From positions 496,001-560,000 of the forward strand of contig SMMW01000082.1 of the NCBI GenBank assembly GCA_004794655.1: a DNA stretch of 64,000 nucleotides, given 5' to 3'. The notes below the pieces were generated by a model that saw nothing but the letters and a program-made list of their open reading frames with translations, was not told the origin of the DNA and made no database searches. Within the stretch, counting starts at the first letter, position 1, and every line of letters starts with the position of its first letter. A program made the translations under genes and the position numbers. Positions 47,496 through 59,544 of this stretch are shown one piece after another. Source of the DNA: Marisa cornuarietis. Lineage: Eukaryota; Mollusca; Gastropoda; Architaenioglossa; Ampullariidae.

Positions 47496-47743
47496 GTTTA
47501 GAAGGTGAACGGGTGACCCTATCGACACGATATTCTATAAACATGAGACACAATAATAATATCAGTACTCATCCCCACTTCAACCTCCCAGCAGGATTCA
47601 CTTTCGGTCCGACCAGCTATCAGCAGGGACGCGGGATATAGAGATAAAACACGTGCGTTGCGCGCACGCATGCACGCATTACCCCACACGCAACTGGCGA
47701 TTGTTTTATTTGTCGGGGAAAGCGCAGTAATGTGTGCCAGACA

Positions 47744-47746
<3 letters not shown>

Positions 47747-47816
<70 letters not shown>
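47747..47816. repeat. (GAT)n microsatellite
   Basis: About 23 uninterrupted trinucleotide units, giving poly-Met, poly-Ile, poly-Ser and poly-His ORFs that are not genes. The right flank (TTTGTAATGCGCAGG) matches that of 13383-13480. Confidence 0.97.
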
Positions 47817-47871
47817 TCCATTTGTAATGCGCAGGTATCCATTCAGAAGAATGCTCATTGCGCAGCAAAAA

Positions 47872-49496
47872 CAAAATAAATAAAAAAGAAGAAAAAAATA
47901 ATTTATTTTCAGCACTGAGGATGGGCTAGAACTGAAAAGCAATATAATGGCAATGCGATTGTATGGTCAAGGATGCACGGACCACAACGTCAAGAGCCAT
48001 TGTCTTGTAACGCATTTGTATTAGGACCCATCTTAAAATATCGTTATCAGGATGCATCCGTGATGATGATATGCACAGTCTGGTTGAAGCATATTTTAGC
48101 AAATTAACTGTAAGCAAAGTAAGAAAAATCGGCTGTTTGGCCAAATTTGCACTGTCTGCAAAAATGTTGGACAGAAAGATCGAGGTTACTCCAAACAGGA
48201 GCGCAGTCTCAGAGTTTTCTTGCTATGGATGATCGAGGAATCTCCTCGAAGTTCAAGCAAACAAAGAGAGAGAGAGAGGAGCCAAAAGAACAGGAAGTAG
48301 CTGAGGACATGGGAACACGTGGTAGCCAGTGCGTAGTCTAGTGTTTATGGGGCTGGGAAGCCAGTACAGCCTGACAAGTCGGGATCTGAGAGATAGAGAC
48401 CTTCCTGGGTACACCAACAATGCGTCAACAAACATTAAGCAAGCTATGACATCAAACATTCCCAGTCGCAGAGGAGAAGATCGGTTGCATGGACACCACT
48501 CCTAGCCCGGCCAGATGTACCTGATAAACCCATGTCACGGCACCCTGGGTAACCACTACCCGTCCATTATAGCTGCTGGTCGATGTGGCGAGGGTTCTTT
48601 CTCGGCACGCTCTTGATTTCTCCGCTGGCTGACTATAGGGCAGTGCTGCGACTTGAGATCTCGCTTGGGACCAGATCGCGACTCGACCCCGCGGACCTCG
48701 AGAGTTTTTAATGAGTGGGAGAAGTACTTTCACCTCAACTCATTGCACGGACCTCAAGAGCTGTTGATAAAAGGGAGATGAAGCACTTCCACCTCAGCTC
48801 ACTGCAGGGCGAAAAAGTGATTTGGTTGAGTGGTGGGTTACCTCCCTGAAGGATTTATTTTAGATGAGGATGAGAACATTGCCATTCTTTCCGTTACGAA
48901 TTGAGCGTCTTGGGGTATTCTTCGAGTTCCTTGGTGATACCTCATTCAGATAAGTCATTTAAAAATTGATTGAGAGCAGTCACACGCGTGATTTGTATAG
49001 TATTGACATTGTTTAAAATTTAAGTTACAGAACTTCGTGCTTGAACAGAGGTATCAGGTACAATTAATTAATCTCATTGAACAGAGTATAGGTCGTGTGC
49101 CGGTGTGCGGTTAATTAACTTCCCTTAACGAAGTGCATAACAGGGATATTTTATTTATTTGAGTGCATCGGTGATCGAGTCGTCTTTTGGACATGGGTCG
49201 ATTCGACTTTCGGTATTGGGACGATTTGGTGTGGCCGTGTGGGACGAGGTCGATGTGGCTGAGGCGATGCGGCTTGGGGTCGAAGTGACCGGTAACCCTC
49301 CCCACGCACCAATTTCAGGAGCGGAAGAATTACCAGGTGATACAATTTAATCCTTGTTGTATATCCAGACTTTAAATTATATCCAAGCCGCTAAAACCCA
49401 TACAAATGATAGTTATTATCCACAATTGAATTTAATTCAGTAATGATGACAACAAAGGAAAGGTAACTCTTAGTCTTAGTAAGCGTTCTTGAAATC
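47872..49496. other. Upstream region of WDR12
   Basis: Contains a two-copy, 56-bp tandem repeat at about 48693-48808 (GGACCTC(A/G)AGAG ... CACCTCA(A/G)CTCA(T/C)TGCA) and, at 49150-49310, a fragment related to the foldback element at 50524-51101 (TGATCGAGTCGTCTTTTGG). No TATA box could be assigned with confidence. Confidence 0.4.
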
Positions 49497-49546
49497 ATGG
49501 CGGACACGGAACATGTGCAGGTGAAATTTTTCACAAAACAAGAGCA
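49497..49546 (+). CDS. WDR12: WDR12 exon 1: start and NLE beginning
   Basis: 50 nt, ends in phase 2 at GTGAGT. Encodes [16 protein letters not shown] plus the first two bases of a Gln codon. Confidence 0.93.
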
Positions 49547-52500
49547 GTGAGTAATCAAGATTTGTTTTTAAACACGTGCACGCAAATATTTCCGTGGGAG
49601 TGAGCAGCTACAAGCCCTGTTTCTAATAGTTTGAGCACTTGCTTTCAGTTCATCAGTTTGAGCTACACACTGAACATTTGTAGTCAACTGACTGCAGGCA
49701 CACACTGTAATTCAATGGACTTTTGACAGTTGCAGTATGCGTTTTGACTATGACATTAGTTGATAACATGATGATATGACTACCAAATATTTTCTTCACC
49801 TTATAATAAGAAGCTTTTAGTATAGTCAACCACTGGACCAAAAGGCATGCTGACACTGGAAAGAACACGCAGCTCTTAATAAGAGAATTCGAATTCATTT
49901 TTGAAAAAAGAATGTTTTGATATTTTTTAATGGAACGTTCTTTAAACCAAAGGCCTCGGATTCAGATCTCGGACACGCTGTTCTTTCTCAGCATGTGGCA
50001 CGTTTACAGAGCCGGCTGGTTTGCCATGATATAACCTTAGGTGCTGGCTGGCTCTGAAACACCAGTTCCATCCCCCTACTTCCTATTGTCAGCTATATTG
50101 CCTGACCACAAACACCAAACCATAAACTTTTGCCAGTCTAGGAAGCAAAACTTCATCTTCTAAAACCAGATACATTTTTCCATACTTGTGATTGTGATGG
50201 GCCATCCACTTTGCAATAATTGTCTTGTTTTCAGATATTCAGTCCCAGACACACCATTTTCGGTACCAGTCAGTGTTGACTCTAAGCAACTCAGTGCCCT
50301 TATCAATGGTCTTTTGCAAGGTATATTTCATGTTTATTCACTTCTATAATTTAATAAGAAGTAGCACATGAGTGCACAGTCTAATATACTCTTCCTGCAT
50401 TTGTAGAAACAATACTTAAAGCATTGTTGGAGACCTTTATTTGATATCTTGGAAGTGGATATAATAATCATAAAGTGTTGTGTAGATACTCATGATGTAA
50501 AACATGGCTTTTCATTGGTCATAGGTCAACTCGTCACAAGACCATTTCGTCCCACACCAGAAGTCATTTCGTCACACGTGTGGTCCATTTCATCACAAGA
50601 CAGAAAAGTCAAATCGTCACAATTAGCCCAAAAGGCAAATCGATCACCAACGTAATAAGTAGCTATTAACGTCAAATATTATACATTGTTCGAACAATGC
50701 AAGTTCACGATACAGTAATGACAAAATCTTTAACGTAATTATTGTTTAAAAGAGAGAAATCATGCGTTTTTGCCATTGTAAGATTCATTCTCAAGGTGCG
50801 CATTGTTCAGTAACATGGTGGCTACATTTATTCGCATGGCTTTGTTTAAAATAAGTAGCTGAGCTTGCGTATCTATATTGTTCGAACAACGAATGGCTCT
50901 TTTAATAATATTTGACGTTAATAGCTACTTGTTACATTGGTGATCGATTCGCCTTTTGGGCTAATTGTGACGATTTGACTTTTCTGTCTTGTGATGAAAT
51001 GGACCATACGTGGGACGAAATGGACATACATGTGACGAATTGACTTTTGGTGTGGGACGAAATGGTAGAAATGAAATGCTCTTGTGGCGAAATGACCAGC
51101 CCCCATTTTCATTTTATCATAACTTCTCCAGATCCACAGTAGTTTTTAAAATATCCATAATAAAGGCACTGTTCAGATACAAATGTGCATATCTTAAAAC
51201 TGGAAAAAATACTCATAGTGTTTATGTCTTAGCTGCAACTACAGAGTGTAATTTATATGTGCATGAAAGAGAATGAGTTATATTGATTTTTTGATGGTCC
51301 CATTAATCAACACAATTTGTTATGGATGCAGATGATCACAAAACAGGTGATGGAGGTTTGGTGAAGTTTGATTTTTTGCTTGATGGGGAAATTCTTCGAA
51401 CAGCACTGAGCCAGCTTCTAGAAGAGAAAGACATATCATCAGTATGTACTGCACATTTTTTAAGACCACATTTCTGTTCTTCGTATGCATGTGTGTTTTT
51501 GCACTTTGCGTATGTGTGTGCACAAGAGAAAGAACATTTGTTAATGTCTGTCTTTGGCAGTATTAACCGTGAAGATGCAGCCGTGCATATTCAATTGTCA
51601 AGCTTACTATAGGGAATAAGTGTAAATATTAATTATTAACATCTTGCTTTCTTGGAGGAGTTAGACATATTCAAGTCATATTACCTGAATATGCCAAAAA
51701 ACCAACTTTTAAGCCAGGAAGAGAATGCGGACTATTGATGTCAGTAAACAACTTTATTATTTATTAAATTAAAGTTTTAAACAACCATTTTCTTTATGCA
51801 GGAAGCTGTCATAGAACTCGAGTATGTTGAGAGACAGCCAGCCCCATATCCAGAGAACTCCCTTCTGCATGATGACTGGGTCAGTGCTGTGCAGGCAGCA
51901 GGTGAAAAGTATGTGTTTGCAGGAATGCATATCTGTGGACATTCATTTTTGTGTACATTTTATACATGTATCAATATTTGCATATGAGCAACAGGTTTAA
52001 AGAGGGAAAAAATTGATAGTGTTATCCATGAAAAATTTTATTTAATGTGCAGAAATAGATATTAATAGATGTGACTCTTTATTGAACTGATTTCCGCTTT
52101 TGGATGCAGCAGGTTGATCAGCAGTTTTTGAAGTAACGTTTTTCAAAATGGGTGTAAGCCTGGCTGTTAATTAGCAGCAAATACTGTGTACAATTCATAT
52201 CTTACCATTTCAGTGCACCAGCTAAAACAGTAATTGAGAGTTGAAAATAGATGCCAGCTGTGGGTTAAGAGTCATATTTTCAGCCAGTGTCACTATAGCA
52301 TTCTATTCACATTTGTTAAAAAGATGCCTGTTCTGCAGGACTTAAACCTGTTCCAACAAAATAGTCTTCTTTAACCATATTTGCATAATTACAGCTGTGT
52401 ATAAATCATATGAATACCATAGTGCATTAGGGAAAGTGCATTTTCCCTGCATAAATGCATTTGTGTAATTTATATTACTGCACTCCAAACAGCTCATGCA

Positions 52501-55500
52501 TGAATGTCTACAAATAAGCTTTTGATATGTTTACAAAATAGAGATGTTTCAAATAGTCTCTAAACAATTAACTCAAGTGTGTGTCTGCTTTTACTTCACT
52601 TACAATTTCTTGTGCTATTTCTTCTCACTGATAGTTGTTGGTGTCTGGACTGGCATATCACTGTCTTTAGAGCACCATATCAATGTACCGTAAATTTCAG
52701 ACTATAAGCCGCAGTTTTTTCCCCGCGTTTTAAATAGCGATGTGGTTTGTTTACGGAATTTCCAGATTATGATTAATTTTTCGATGAGGTCCATGTTAAA
52801 GTGTTAACTATTCACATTTTAAAATCAGTCGCATACTATTGAAGCATTCAGATCAGTTGCTGAAGCACACACCCTCATCATGCTGAAAATGAAGCAGAAT
52901 TCCTACTGTGAAGCTTTCATGTTGTATATATTTGAGGTTTATAAACCAGTGCAGCTTATTTGTGAAAAAAAATTAAGATTTAAAAAAAATTTAGTAGGTG
53001 CAGCTTATAAACAGGTGCGCTCTATAGACCAAAATTTATGGTATTACAAAATTCCAATATGTATTACTGTTGCCTTCCTAGCTTTTCCCTGGCTGATATC
53101 TGAACTGATAGAACCCTTCATTTTGCATTGCCATTAATTGTTTTACACCATTATATGGCACTTAGGACTTTCCACTTCAAGGCAAGAGGGGTGTTTTATC
53201 AGCTGTTATTATTTTGCATACATTAAACATTTTGTTTAATATTTACTCATGATATTTAATGTGTAAAACGGTAGAATTTGTTGTTGTCACAAGATGTTGT
53301 AAGGTCTGTTTGTTGAACATTTTTCAGCATCCTTTCTGGTAGCTATGACAACACAATACGTTTGTGGAATACACAGGGTGAGCCTGTGATGACAATACCA
53401 GCACATGCTGACCCAGTCAAGTGTGTGGCTTGGATTAGACATGGTATGTTGCTGACCTTATGAATAACTTTCAGAGTTGCCTCATATTTTATCTCAGGTG
53501 TTTCTGTAGTTTAAGTTGTCAGCATTGTCAGCGTATTGAAGCCATGAGATTAGAGAGTACACTTTAACGTGTGCCTGTTGTTTCTTTTATGCTATGTTTT
53601 TCTTCATTAGAAAGTAAATTTTGACAAAAGCTTTGGTTAAAAAAATTGATCTGTTTTTTTTTTTTTTTTTTTTTTTAATGCAGTACTTCCTTCTATTCAT
53701 ATTTTTTGAGTGAACAGGGTAGGGACCAAAGACTGTTGTTGTCACTAGATGCATTGAAACACTTACATAGGTTCCTTTTGTAAACACTCACTTAGCTTCC
53801 TTTAGTAAATCAGATTGATAAAAGATATTTTACATTTCAAACAGACACGTCCGACATTGTAAGCACTTTTGTGAGTGGATCTCATGACCAGACAGCAGTT
53901 ATATGGCGATGGCATAAAGAACGTAATGAAGTGGATTGTGTACATGTATGTAAAGGCCACAGTGGCACAGTAAATTCTGTTGCTGTGAGCCCATCAAAAG
54001 AAAAGGTTTGTGATCTACCACTTTTTTCAGCACAGTATTTTTAGATAGCTGCAGAACATAAATTTGAAACAGTCATGATTATGTGCTTATTTGCTACTAT
54101 GTTTTGTCTACATTATGTTTTTATTTTGCTACAATTTGATTTCTAAATTACATGTTTGTTGGTATCTTTTGTTCATATATCCTGTCTGCTTTACTTACTT
54201 CCACATCTCTGCAAGAAAACTACATATTTAACGTTATAATTTATGGTTTCGAGACAAAAAATGAACACGTATACAAGGATAATCATAAAAATAATGATGG
54301 CTATTATAATTCATATAGTCATTTTGGATTCTTATTTTCAGATGTGCACAGTGTCATGGGACAAAATGTTAAAGTTGTGGTCAGCAGGTACTGATAATTG
54401 TAGTACTTCTTTGTTTCATGTAAATGGTTATTAGTACACATTCTCCAGAGTAAACTCATTAAGAAACTGTTTGACCAACATCTCCACTTGACACCAAGCT
54501 TTATGGCTGTAGACAGGACTTGAACCTATGGTATTGTTCATCTCACAGGCTGACATTGTGACAGAAAGGCGCAAACAAGAAATAGAAAAAGTAGAAATGT
54601 GTAATTTTTAAGACTAGTCATGAGAAAGAACATGCAGACGAACAGAAAAAAATACTATAAAATATAGTTTTCAGATGAAGACAGTCATTATTTCTGTGCT
54701 CTGCCAACAGTTCAACTGACCTGCCTTCATTTCTAAGACTGTAGTAGTGCAGACAGAAAGCTGTGAATGAGGATGTTTTTTGAAGCTTCCAAAGCTGACA
54801 TAACCAGTTTTCCTGACTCACTTCAATTGTATAAAGACATACACAATTTATCACAACTGTCCTACTTCAGTCATAAAAGACATACACTATCACAACTGTC
54901 ATTCTAATGAAATAAAATAAGTTTAACTAGTACTAATTTATAAAACAAGGACATGGTAAACCAAATATGACTTGCTAAAAGAAAAAAGAAATGGTCGTCT
55001 TTTGAAACCTCATCAATCGTTTTTAACTGCAAGATTAGCTTAAGGCAAAGAAAACGTAAATTTCAATATTTTGGCCTAATTCTTCAAAAGGGGGTAAGGG
55101 AAATGATACTATAGGGAAATTGTCATAACCAGAAGTTCTTTAGGGGACACTGTTCTTAGAAGTACTATGTTACAGTGCTGCCGCAGCTACATGGTGGTCA
55201 CCATTTTAAACAAGAACCTGCATTTATTCTGTTCAATTTGAATTTAAACTGAGGAACAACTGCAAAAGTCAGACACATTTGAAATTATTGGTAAAGAAAT
55301 AAATAATCTTTTCAGAAAGATTTTTTAATCTTTTTCTTTTGATACATTGTGCTTCCCAAAGCAAGTAAATAAAGAGAATCCCCCTGTGCAACCCCAGCTC
55401 TTTTTAAAGGGTTTTGTGGCAAATATCAAGACATCTGATTAAAACCCATCAACAATAGGTCACACTTCAGGAAGTATCTTCTTCAAGATAAAGGCTGTAC

Positions 55501-57363
55501 ATGACAATATCTGTAAAATCTTTTACACTAGGATCTTAAATGGATGTTTAATTTCTATTCCTGTTGTATTATTATGCATTGATTTTTTTGCAGATTGTTT
55601 ACCAGAGGATGAGCCAGAGTCAGACCGGCCGAGAAAAAAGAAGAAAACAGCAGCATCTAAAGCGCAGACAAGGGTACGCAAGATTATTTTTCGTGTTTTT
55701 TGATGCCTTAGCCCATTGTACATTGTCTTCATGTGTGTTTTTTTTTTAACCCACAGACATTGAGGTAAAATTGATTGCAGAGCTGATCATTTATATAGTG
55801 CAGGTGCTGAGTGTATAGCCTTGGCATCTGTTTTAGTCTCATTAGATTGTGATTTTCTAGGTGCCTATTCTGACCCTCTCTGGACACAATGATGCAGTCA
55901 CAGCAGTAGAGTGGATGGAGGAAACATCAGTTGTGACATCTTCAAGAGACCAGACAGTGCGGATCTGGGATTTAAAGCAGGCTGTTCAGTCTAGTCTACT
56001 GGTGAGGCTTTATGGTTTAATTTCAGGTTTGAATGACATCTACATTTAAAAAAAAATTGTTGTGCAAATGCCGATAGAATAGGACCTTTCACCACATCAC
56101 TAAATGCTTTTCTTTCTGTACTTTTTTTGTGCGATTTTGAGGGAAAGTAACAGGTAGCTCTGCCAGCCATTCTGTCACATCTTGATCTCTTCATATTACA
56201 GCAAGGGTCGGAGGCAATTTTTGATGTTGCTTATTCTCCACTCAATGGTCTGCTAGTAGTTGCTTCAGCAAGTAGACGTATCCATCTATATGATCCTCGA
56301 TCTAAGGGTAAGTTTAGTTCAATACCTGGAGACTTGTGTGTTTAAAGATTACAAGCTTTTATTGTACATGACTCTCCACCTTCTACACATAGAGCTCATT
56401 ATTGACGCTTATTACACTTGTATTTATATATAAAATCTTAGTAGTAAAGTCCATGCTCATTTAAAGGTTACAGCACTTTTTTTTTTTTTGCACAAAACTT
56501 TGAGATTTCAGCTTTTCTTAACAAACATTAGTGATGATTGAGGTTTTGGTGTTGCACAACTGCTAATTATGCTATTCGCAAGTAAGTAGGAACTGGCAAT
56601 TAAACAAAGGCAGACACCCACTTTCATCATACTTCATTTTAATACAAATCAACTCTCCCAAACTTGTGTGGTTCTGTGTATTTCTGACATGTAAATTTCT
56701 TGCAGATGGTGCAGAGGTCAAGCAATCGTTTACATCCCACACTGGGTGGGTTGTAAGTGTCGACTGGTCACCAAATAATGAGCATCTTTTCCTGTCAGGT
56801 GCATATGACTCAGTCTTGAAGCTGTGGGACATTAGAAGGTAAGAATTATGTTTACTACATTTGCCATGGACTTAAAATGGGCTTTTTAAAAGCCTGATGA
56901 TCTTGATGATTTGCTGCTATGCTATGTGTGTTATGCACTCATTTTTTCACAAACCAAAAGTTTTCTAGGTGTTATTCAAATGATTCTGCTGTGTTGGACA
57001 ATATTTATCCTTTATCTGCCGCTTGTGAGGGTTCTTTTTTTTGAAAGTCGCTGGAATTTTGTTTAGGTATATACAGGTATATACAGTGTCATTTTGATAC
57101 GATTGCAAAGGTAAAGCTATTTATCACAGAGAGCAACCCAAGAACCTTTGAAGTGCATTCCTGTTGCATGCATATTCTTGTTACACAAACGTTCAGTTAC
57201 ATGGATTTTCTTGCTTTGTGCTTACAGTCCCAAAGCTCCTTTGTACAACATGCACGGACACGAAGACAAGATCCTGTCAGTGGACTGGTCTGTGCCAGAG
57301 CTGATACTGTCAGGTGGTGCAGACAACAACCTTAAGATCCATCATTATAATGTCACTTCATGA
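49497..57363 (+). CDS. WDR12: Ribosome biogenesis protein WDR12 (Ytm1), 12 exons, complete
   Basis: Subunit of the nucleolar PeBoW complex (PES1-BOP1-WDR12), needed for pre-rRNA processing and 60S assembly. Twelve exons in agreeing phases give 1272 nt and 423 residues, the length I recall for vertebrate WDR12. Residues about 7-80 are the NLE domain ([20 protein letters not shown], later [11 protein letters not shown]) that is remodelled by the Rea1/MDN1 ATPase. Residues about 105-423 hold the WD40 blades ([61 protein letters not shown]). A basic insert, RPRKKKK at 237-243, lies between blades as in other WDR12 proteins and may be a nuclear signal. The ATG has A at -3, G at +4 and an in-frame TAA 36 nt upstream. 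It is divergent from the ARHGAP gene and convergent with MSL1. Confidence 0.97.
50235..50320 (+). CDS. WDR12: WDR12 exon 2: NLE domain
   Basis: 86 nt, phase 2 to phase 1, acceptor TTTTCAG, donor GTATAT. Encodes [20 protein letters not shown] and the INGLLQ helix end. Confidence 0.93.
50524..51101. mobile_element. Foldback-type element with long inverted repeats
   Basis: Left arm about 50524-50702 and right arm about 50873-51101 are near-complementary: CATTTCGTCCCACACCA, CAAGACAGAAAAGTCAAATC, TTAGCCCAAAAGGC and TAGCTATTAACGTCAAATAT all recur inverted. The spacer is about 170 bp. The arms are built of short sub-repeats (TTTCGTCAC, TTTCGTCCCA). No coding frame. Inside WDR12 intron 2. Confidence 0.85.
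51332..51441 (+). CDS. WDR12: WDR12 exon 3: NLE domain
   Basis: 110 nt, phase 1 to phase 0, donor GTATGT. Encodes [20 protein letters not shown], the conserved FDFLI-G-LR block of WDR12/Notchless NLE domains. Confidence 0.94.
51802..51908 (+). CDS. WDR12: WDR12 exon 4: NLE end and linker
   Basis: 107 nt, phase 0 to phase 2. Encodes [20 protein letters not shown] and DWVSAVQAA, leading into the first WD blade. Donor GTATGT. Confidence 0.95.
52688..53041 (+). mobile_element. Pogo-like MITE, copy 2
   Basis: CCGTAAATTTCAG at the left and inverted CCATAAATTTTGG at the right, flanked by TA on both sides. Interior aligns with 6941-7326 (GAAGCATTCAGATCAGTTGC, then an ATG and K-P-V-Q-L-I-C frame). 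Inside WDR12 intron 4. Confidence 0.8.
53328..53443 (+). CDS. WDR12: WDR12 exon 5: WD blade 1
   Basis: 116 nt, phase 2 to phase 1. [20 protein letters not shown] and [11 protein letters not shown] form a WD repeat. Confidence 0.95.
53845..54005 (+). CDS. WDR12: WDR12 exon 6: WD blade 2
   Basis: 161 nt, phase 1 to phase 0. [20 protein letters not shown] and [13 protein letters not shown]. Donor GTTTGT is a weaker match but keeps phase. Confidence 0.94.
54342..54387 (+). CDS. WDR12: WDR12 exon 7: WD blade 3 end (micro-size exon)
   Basis: 46 nt, phase 0 to phase 1. [15 protein letters not shown] corresponds to the S-W-D-K-M-L-K-W run that is hallmark for WDR12 blade 3. Confidence 0.92.
54388..55593 (+). 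other. WDR12 intron 7
   Basis: The longest feature-free intron of the gene, 1.2 kb. No ORF with family resemblance; nothing recognised. Confidence 0.4.
55594..55673 (+). CDS. WDR12: WDR12 exon 8: acidic/basic insert
   Basis: 80 nt, phase 1 to phase 0. [18 protein letters not shown] is the charged loop between blades. Donor GTACGC is weak; reading on past it soon leaves the family pattern. Confidence 0.9.
55861..56001 (+). CDS. WDR12: WDR12 exon 9: WD blade 4
   Basis: 47 codons, phase 0 both ends. [20 protein letters not shown] and [12 protein letters not shown]. Donor GTGAGG. Confidence 0.95.
56202..56307 (+). CDS. WDR12: WDR12 exon 10: WD blade 5
   Basis: 106 nt, phase 0 to phase 1. [20 protein letters not shown] and [11 protein letters not shown]. 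Donor GTAAGT. Confidence 0.94.
56706..56838 (+). CDS. WDR12: WDR12 exon 11: WD blade 6
   Basis: 133 nt, phase 1 to phase 2. [20 protein letters not shown] and [13 protein letters not shown]. Donor GTAAGA. Confidence 0.95.
57228..57363 (+). CDS. WDR12: WDR12 exon 12: WD blade 7 and stop
   Basis: 136 nt with TGA at 57361-57363. [20 protein letters not shown] and [14 protein letters not shown] close the propeller. Confidence 0.96.
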
Positions 57364-57486
57364 TCTTCCACCCTCCTACCCCTCTTTACCCCCAAAACTG
57401 TGATTAAACTACATTCTACTCCGGAATTTGTAATTCTTTTCAAGTTTTGGCAGAATGCAAAAAAAAAAAAATGTCAGGGTTATAAA

Positions 57487-57492
57487 AATAAA
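57487..57492 (+). promoter_or_regulatory. Candidate WDR12 poly(A) signal AATAAA
   Basis: Canonical hexamer 124 nt after the WDR12 stop, the first on the plus strand there. Not confirmed by any transcript evidence. Confidence 0.45.
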
Positions 57493-57581
57493 ACGTCACT
57501 CCAACATCATGGAGTGTGCACGTTAGTGGAGGGGGCACAATTTGAACAAAGATCCAGAGGCATGCTAACTTATTTGCATAC

Positions 57582-57851
57582 CTGGGGCCAGTTGCACAGC
57601 ACGTTTCTAAACCTTAAAACTGTTCTAAAGAAGCAAAATCTCTTCTTAGCCATTTTGATGCATTGCAGAAAAACATACAAAAATATGTACTGACAGGACG
57701 GAAAGTCAGACTTAAATAACTTTATCTTACTTTAAGCAGTTTTAGTTTTAAAAAGTATAAAAATGTGGTGTGCACTTTAAACTAATTATCTAAATAGAGT
57801 TAAGGCCTAAAGGTGTTTAAAATTAGAAATGTGTTGTGCAACTGGCCCCTG
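57582..57851. mobile_element. MITE between WDR12 and MSL1
   Basis: CTGGGGCCAGTTGCACAGCA at the left; inverted GTTGTGCAACTGGCCCCTG at the right. A TTTCTAA word also recurs inverted inside. About 270 bp, no coding frame. Superfamily not assigned. Confidence 0.75.
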
Positions 57852-58769
57852 GAAATCAAGGCCCTAGTTCTTGTGCTAAGGGTATGCAAAATTTACAGAA
57901 GGAAGAATTTTCCTTTAAAAATTAATCACCAATATGATTTCCACCCTTTATAGCACAATGTGCAGGAAGCTAAACTCTGATCACAACTTGAGGGGATACA
58001 TTTTTTTGGGGAGAGGGGGCTATTGGTGCTACATCATGAATATCAAGGCAATAACCATCCAACGTTTATTTCACAGCAACAATTTCTGCCTTTATGTACA
58101 ATATTAGTGACTACCACAATTTCAAATATGTGCAAGACAATCAACACGATAAAGACAGGTGTGAAATGTGTTACCATTATCTGACACCAGAAGCCTAGAT
58201 CATAGTAGTGCACCACATGTAATTTTAGACAGGTGAGGTATAGCATGTATTTCCCCACAGCTCCTAAACATGACATTTACAAATGCACAGAATGCCCGTA
58301 GTGATATCAGTGCTAGGATGTATAGAAATTTGTAACAGTAACCAAATTATATTAATGTACACTTTGAGATAAAGTATAAGAGATTTACGCAGCGATGTGA
58401 AAGGATTAGGGGATTAAAATAAAAAATTCCCTAAAAGTATGATTCTTTAGGAAAAGGCATAAATAAAGTAAAATTTTATACATACCTTCTGGTACATGGC
58501 CTACAATCAAATTTAAAAAAAAAAAGACACCCTCTACTAATGGTACAACAAAATATTGAGGAAAATTAAAACATTTAACGAACTTTAAAAACAACATTGA
58601 AATAAACCTGGGTTCATGTTTTGTCCAAATCATGTTTACTTGCTAAGAAAATAAAATTGTGCTTGTCATCTTAACACAATATTGAAAACACACTGCTGAT
58701 GTAATCCCTACTACAGTACAGGTATGAGACCAAGCCTCAAAACCTGAGTAGAAGAGAAGCAAAATGAAA

Positions 58770-58960
58770 AGTGATAAAAGACCTGATGCCTTGGATAAGC
58801 CTATTTACGATAAAATAAACGATGGACCTGACCTCGTGACCTGATACCCCGAGTTAGCCTGTTCACAATAAAATGAACCACAGACCTTGTGGTTTGAGAA
58901 GGCTTGTTACTGATTTGATTAAAATGGTAATGATTACAGACCTGCTGGTTAGATTAAGCT
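58770..58960. repeat. Degenerate tandem repeat, about 64 bp
   Basis: Three diverged copies with ACCTGATGCC/ACCTGATACC/ACCTTGTGG, then TAGCC or AAGCC, then ACGATAAAATAAACGA-like words. Lies in the probable MSL1 3' UTR. Confidence 0.5.
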
Positions 58961-59544
58961 TTTTAATGAGTGATGGCAATGTGAATGCATCAAGACCAGA
59001 TGATTGATTAATGCAGCAATGAACAGCATTTTACCTGCATCTTTACCAATGTACAATTGTTCATGGGCTTGTTTGCATTCACATACAAATAAAGAAACAA
59101 GAGATGCTAACTGGCAGAAGCTGCCCAACCTGCTGAGAACTGCAGATGTGCCAGTTGTGAAAACATTTACTTCCACACCTATATCCATTTCCCAAATGTA
59201 TGCATGCACACACACATGCTCACACACAAAACATATCACCACTATGGTAATGTTCTAGATAATACCCACAGCTCTGGGAATTTCAAATCCCCTTGTGAAA
59301 ACTAGTACAATGTTTTGAAAGAGATGGGTATCGTCCCACACACACATCACACCATTCCATTTAACCAGCTTTTGTGAGATGGGCGTACACTAATGAAAAC
59401 AGCATTAATTCACACATACACCAATACAATCCACTAGAATAGATTGTCACTCCAATCTTCTGAAAAAAAAATGCAATCCTTTCATTTTTACATTACTGGC
59501 CCACACAATGTTCCTTTATTGTAGAAACCATGAGGTGACAGGAT

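Noticed and set aside
47519..47942. Poly-Met, poly-Ile, poly-Ser and poly-His ORFs
   Set aside because: Different frames of one (GAT)n microsatellite.
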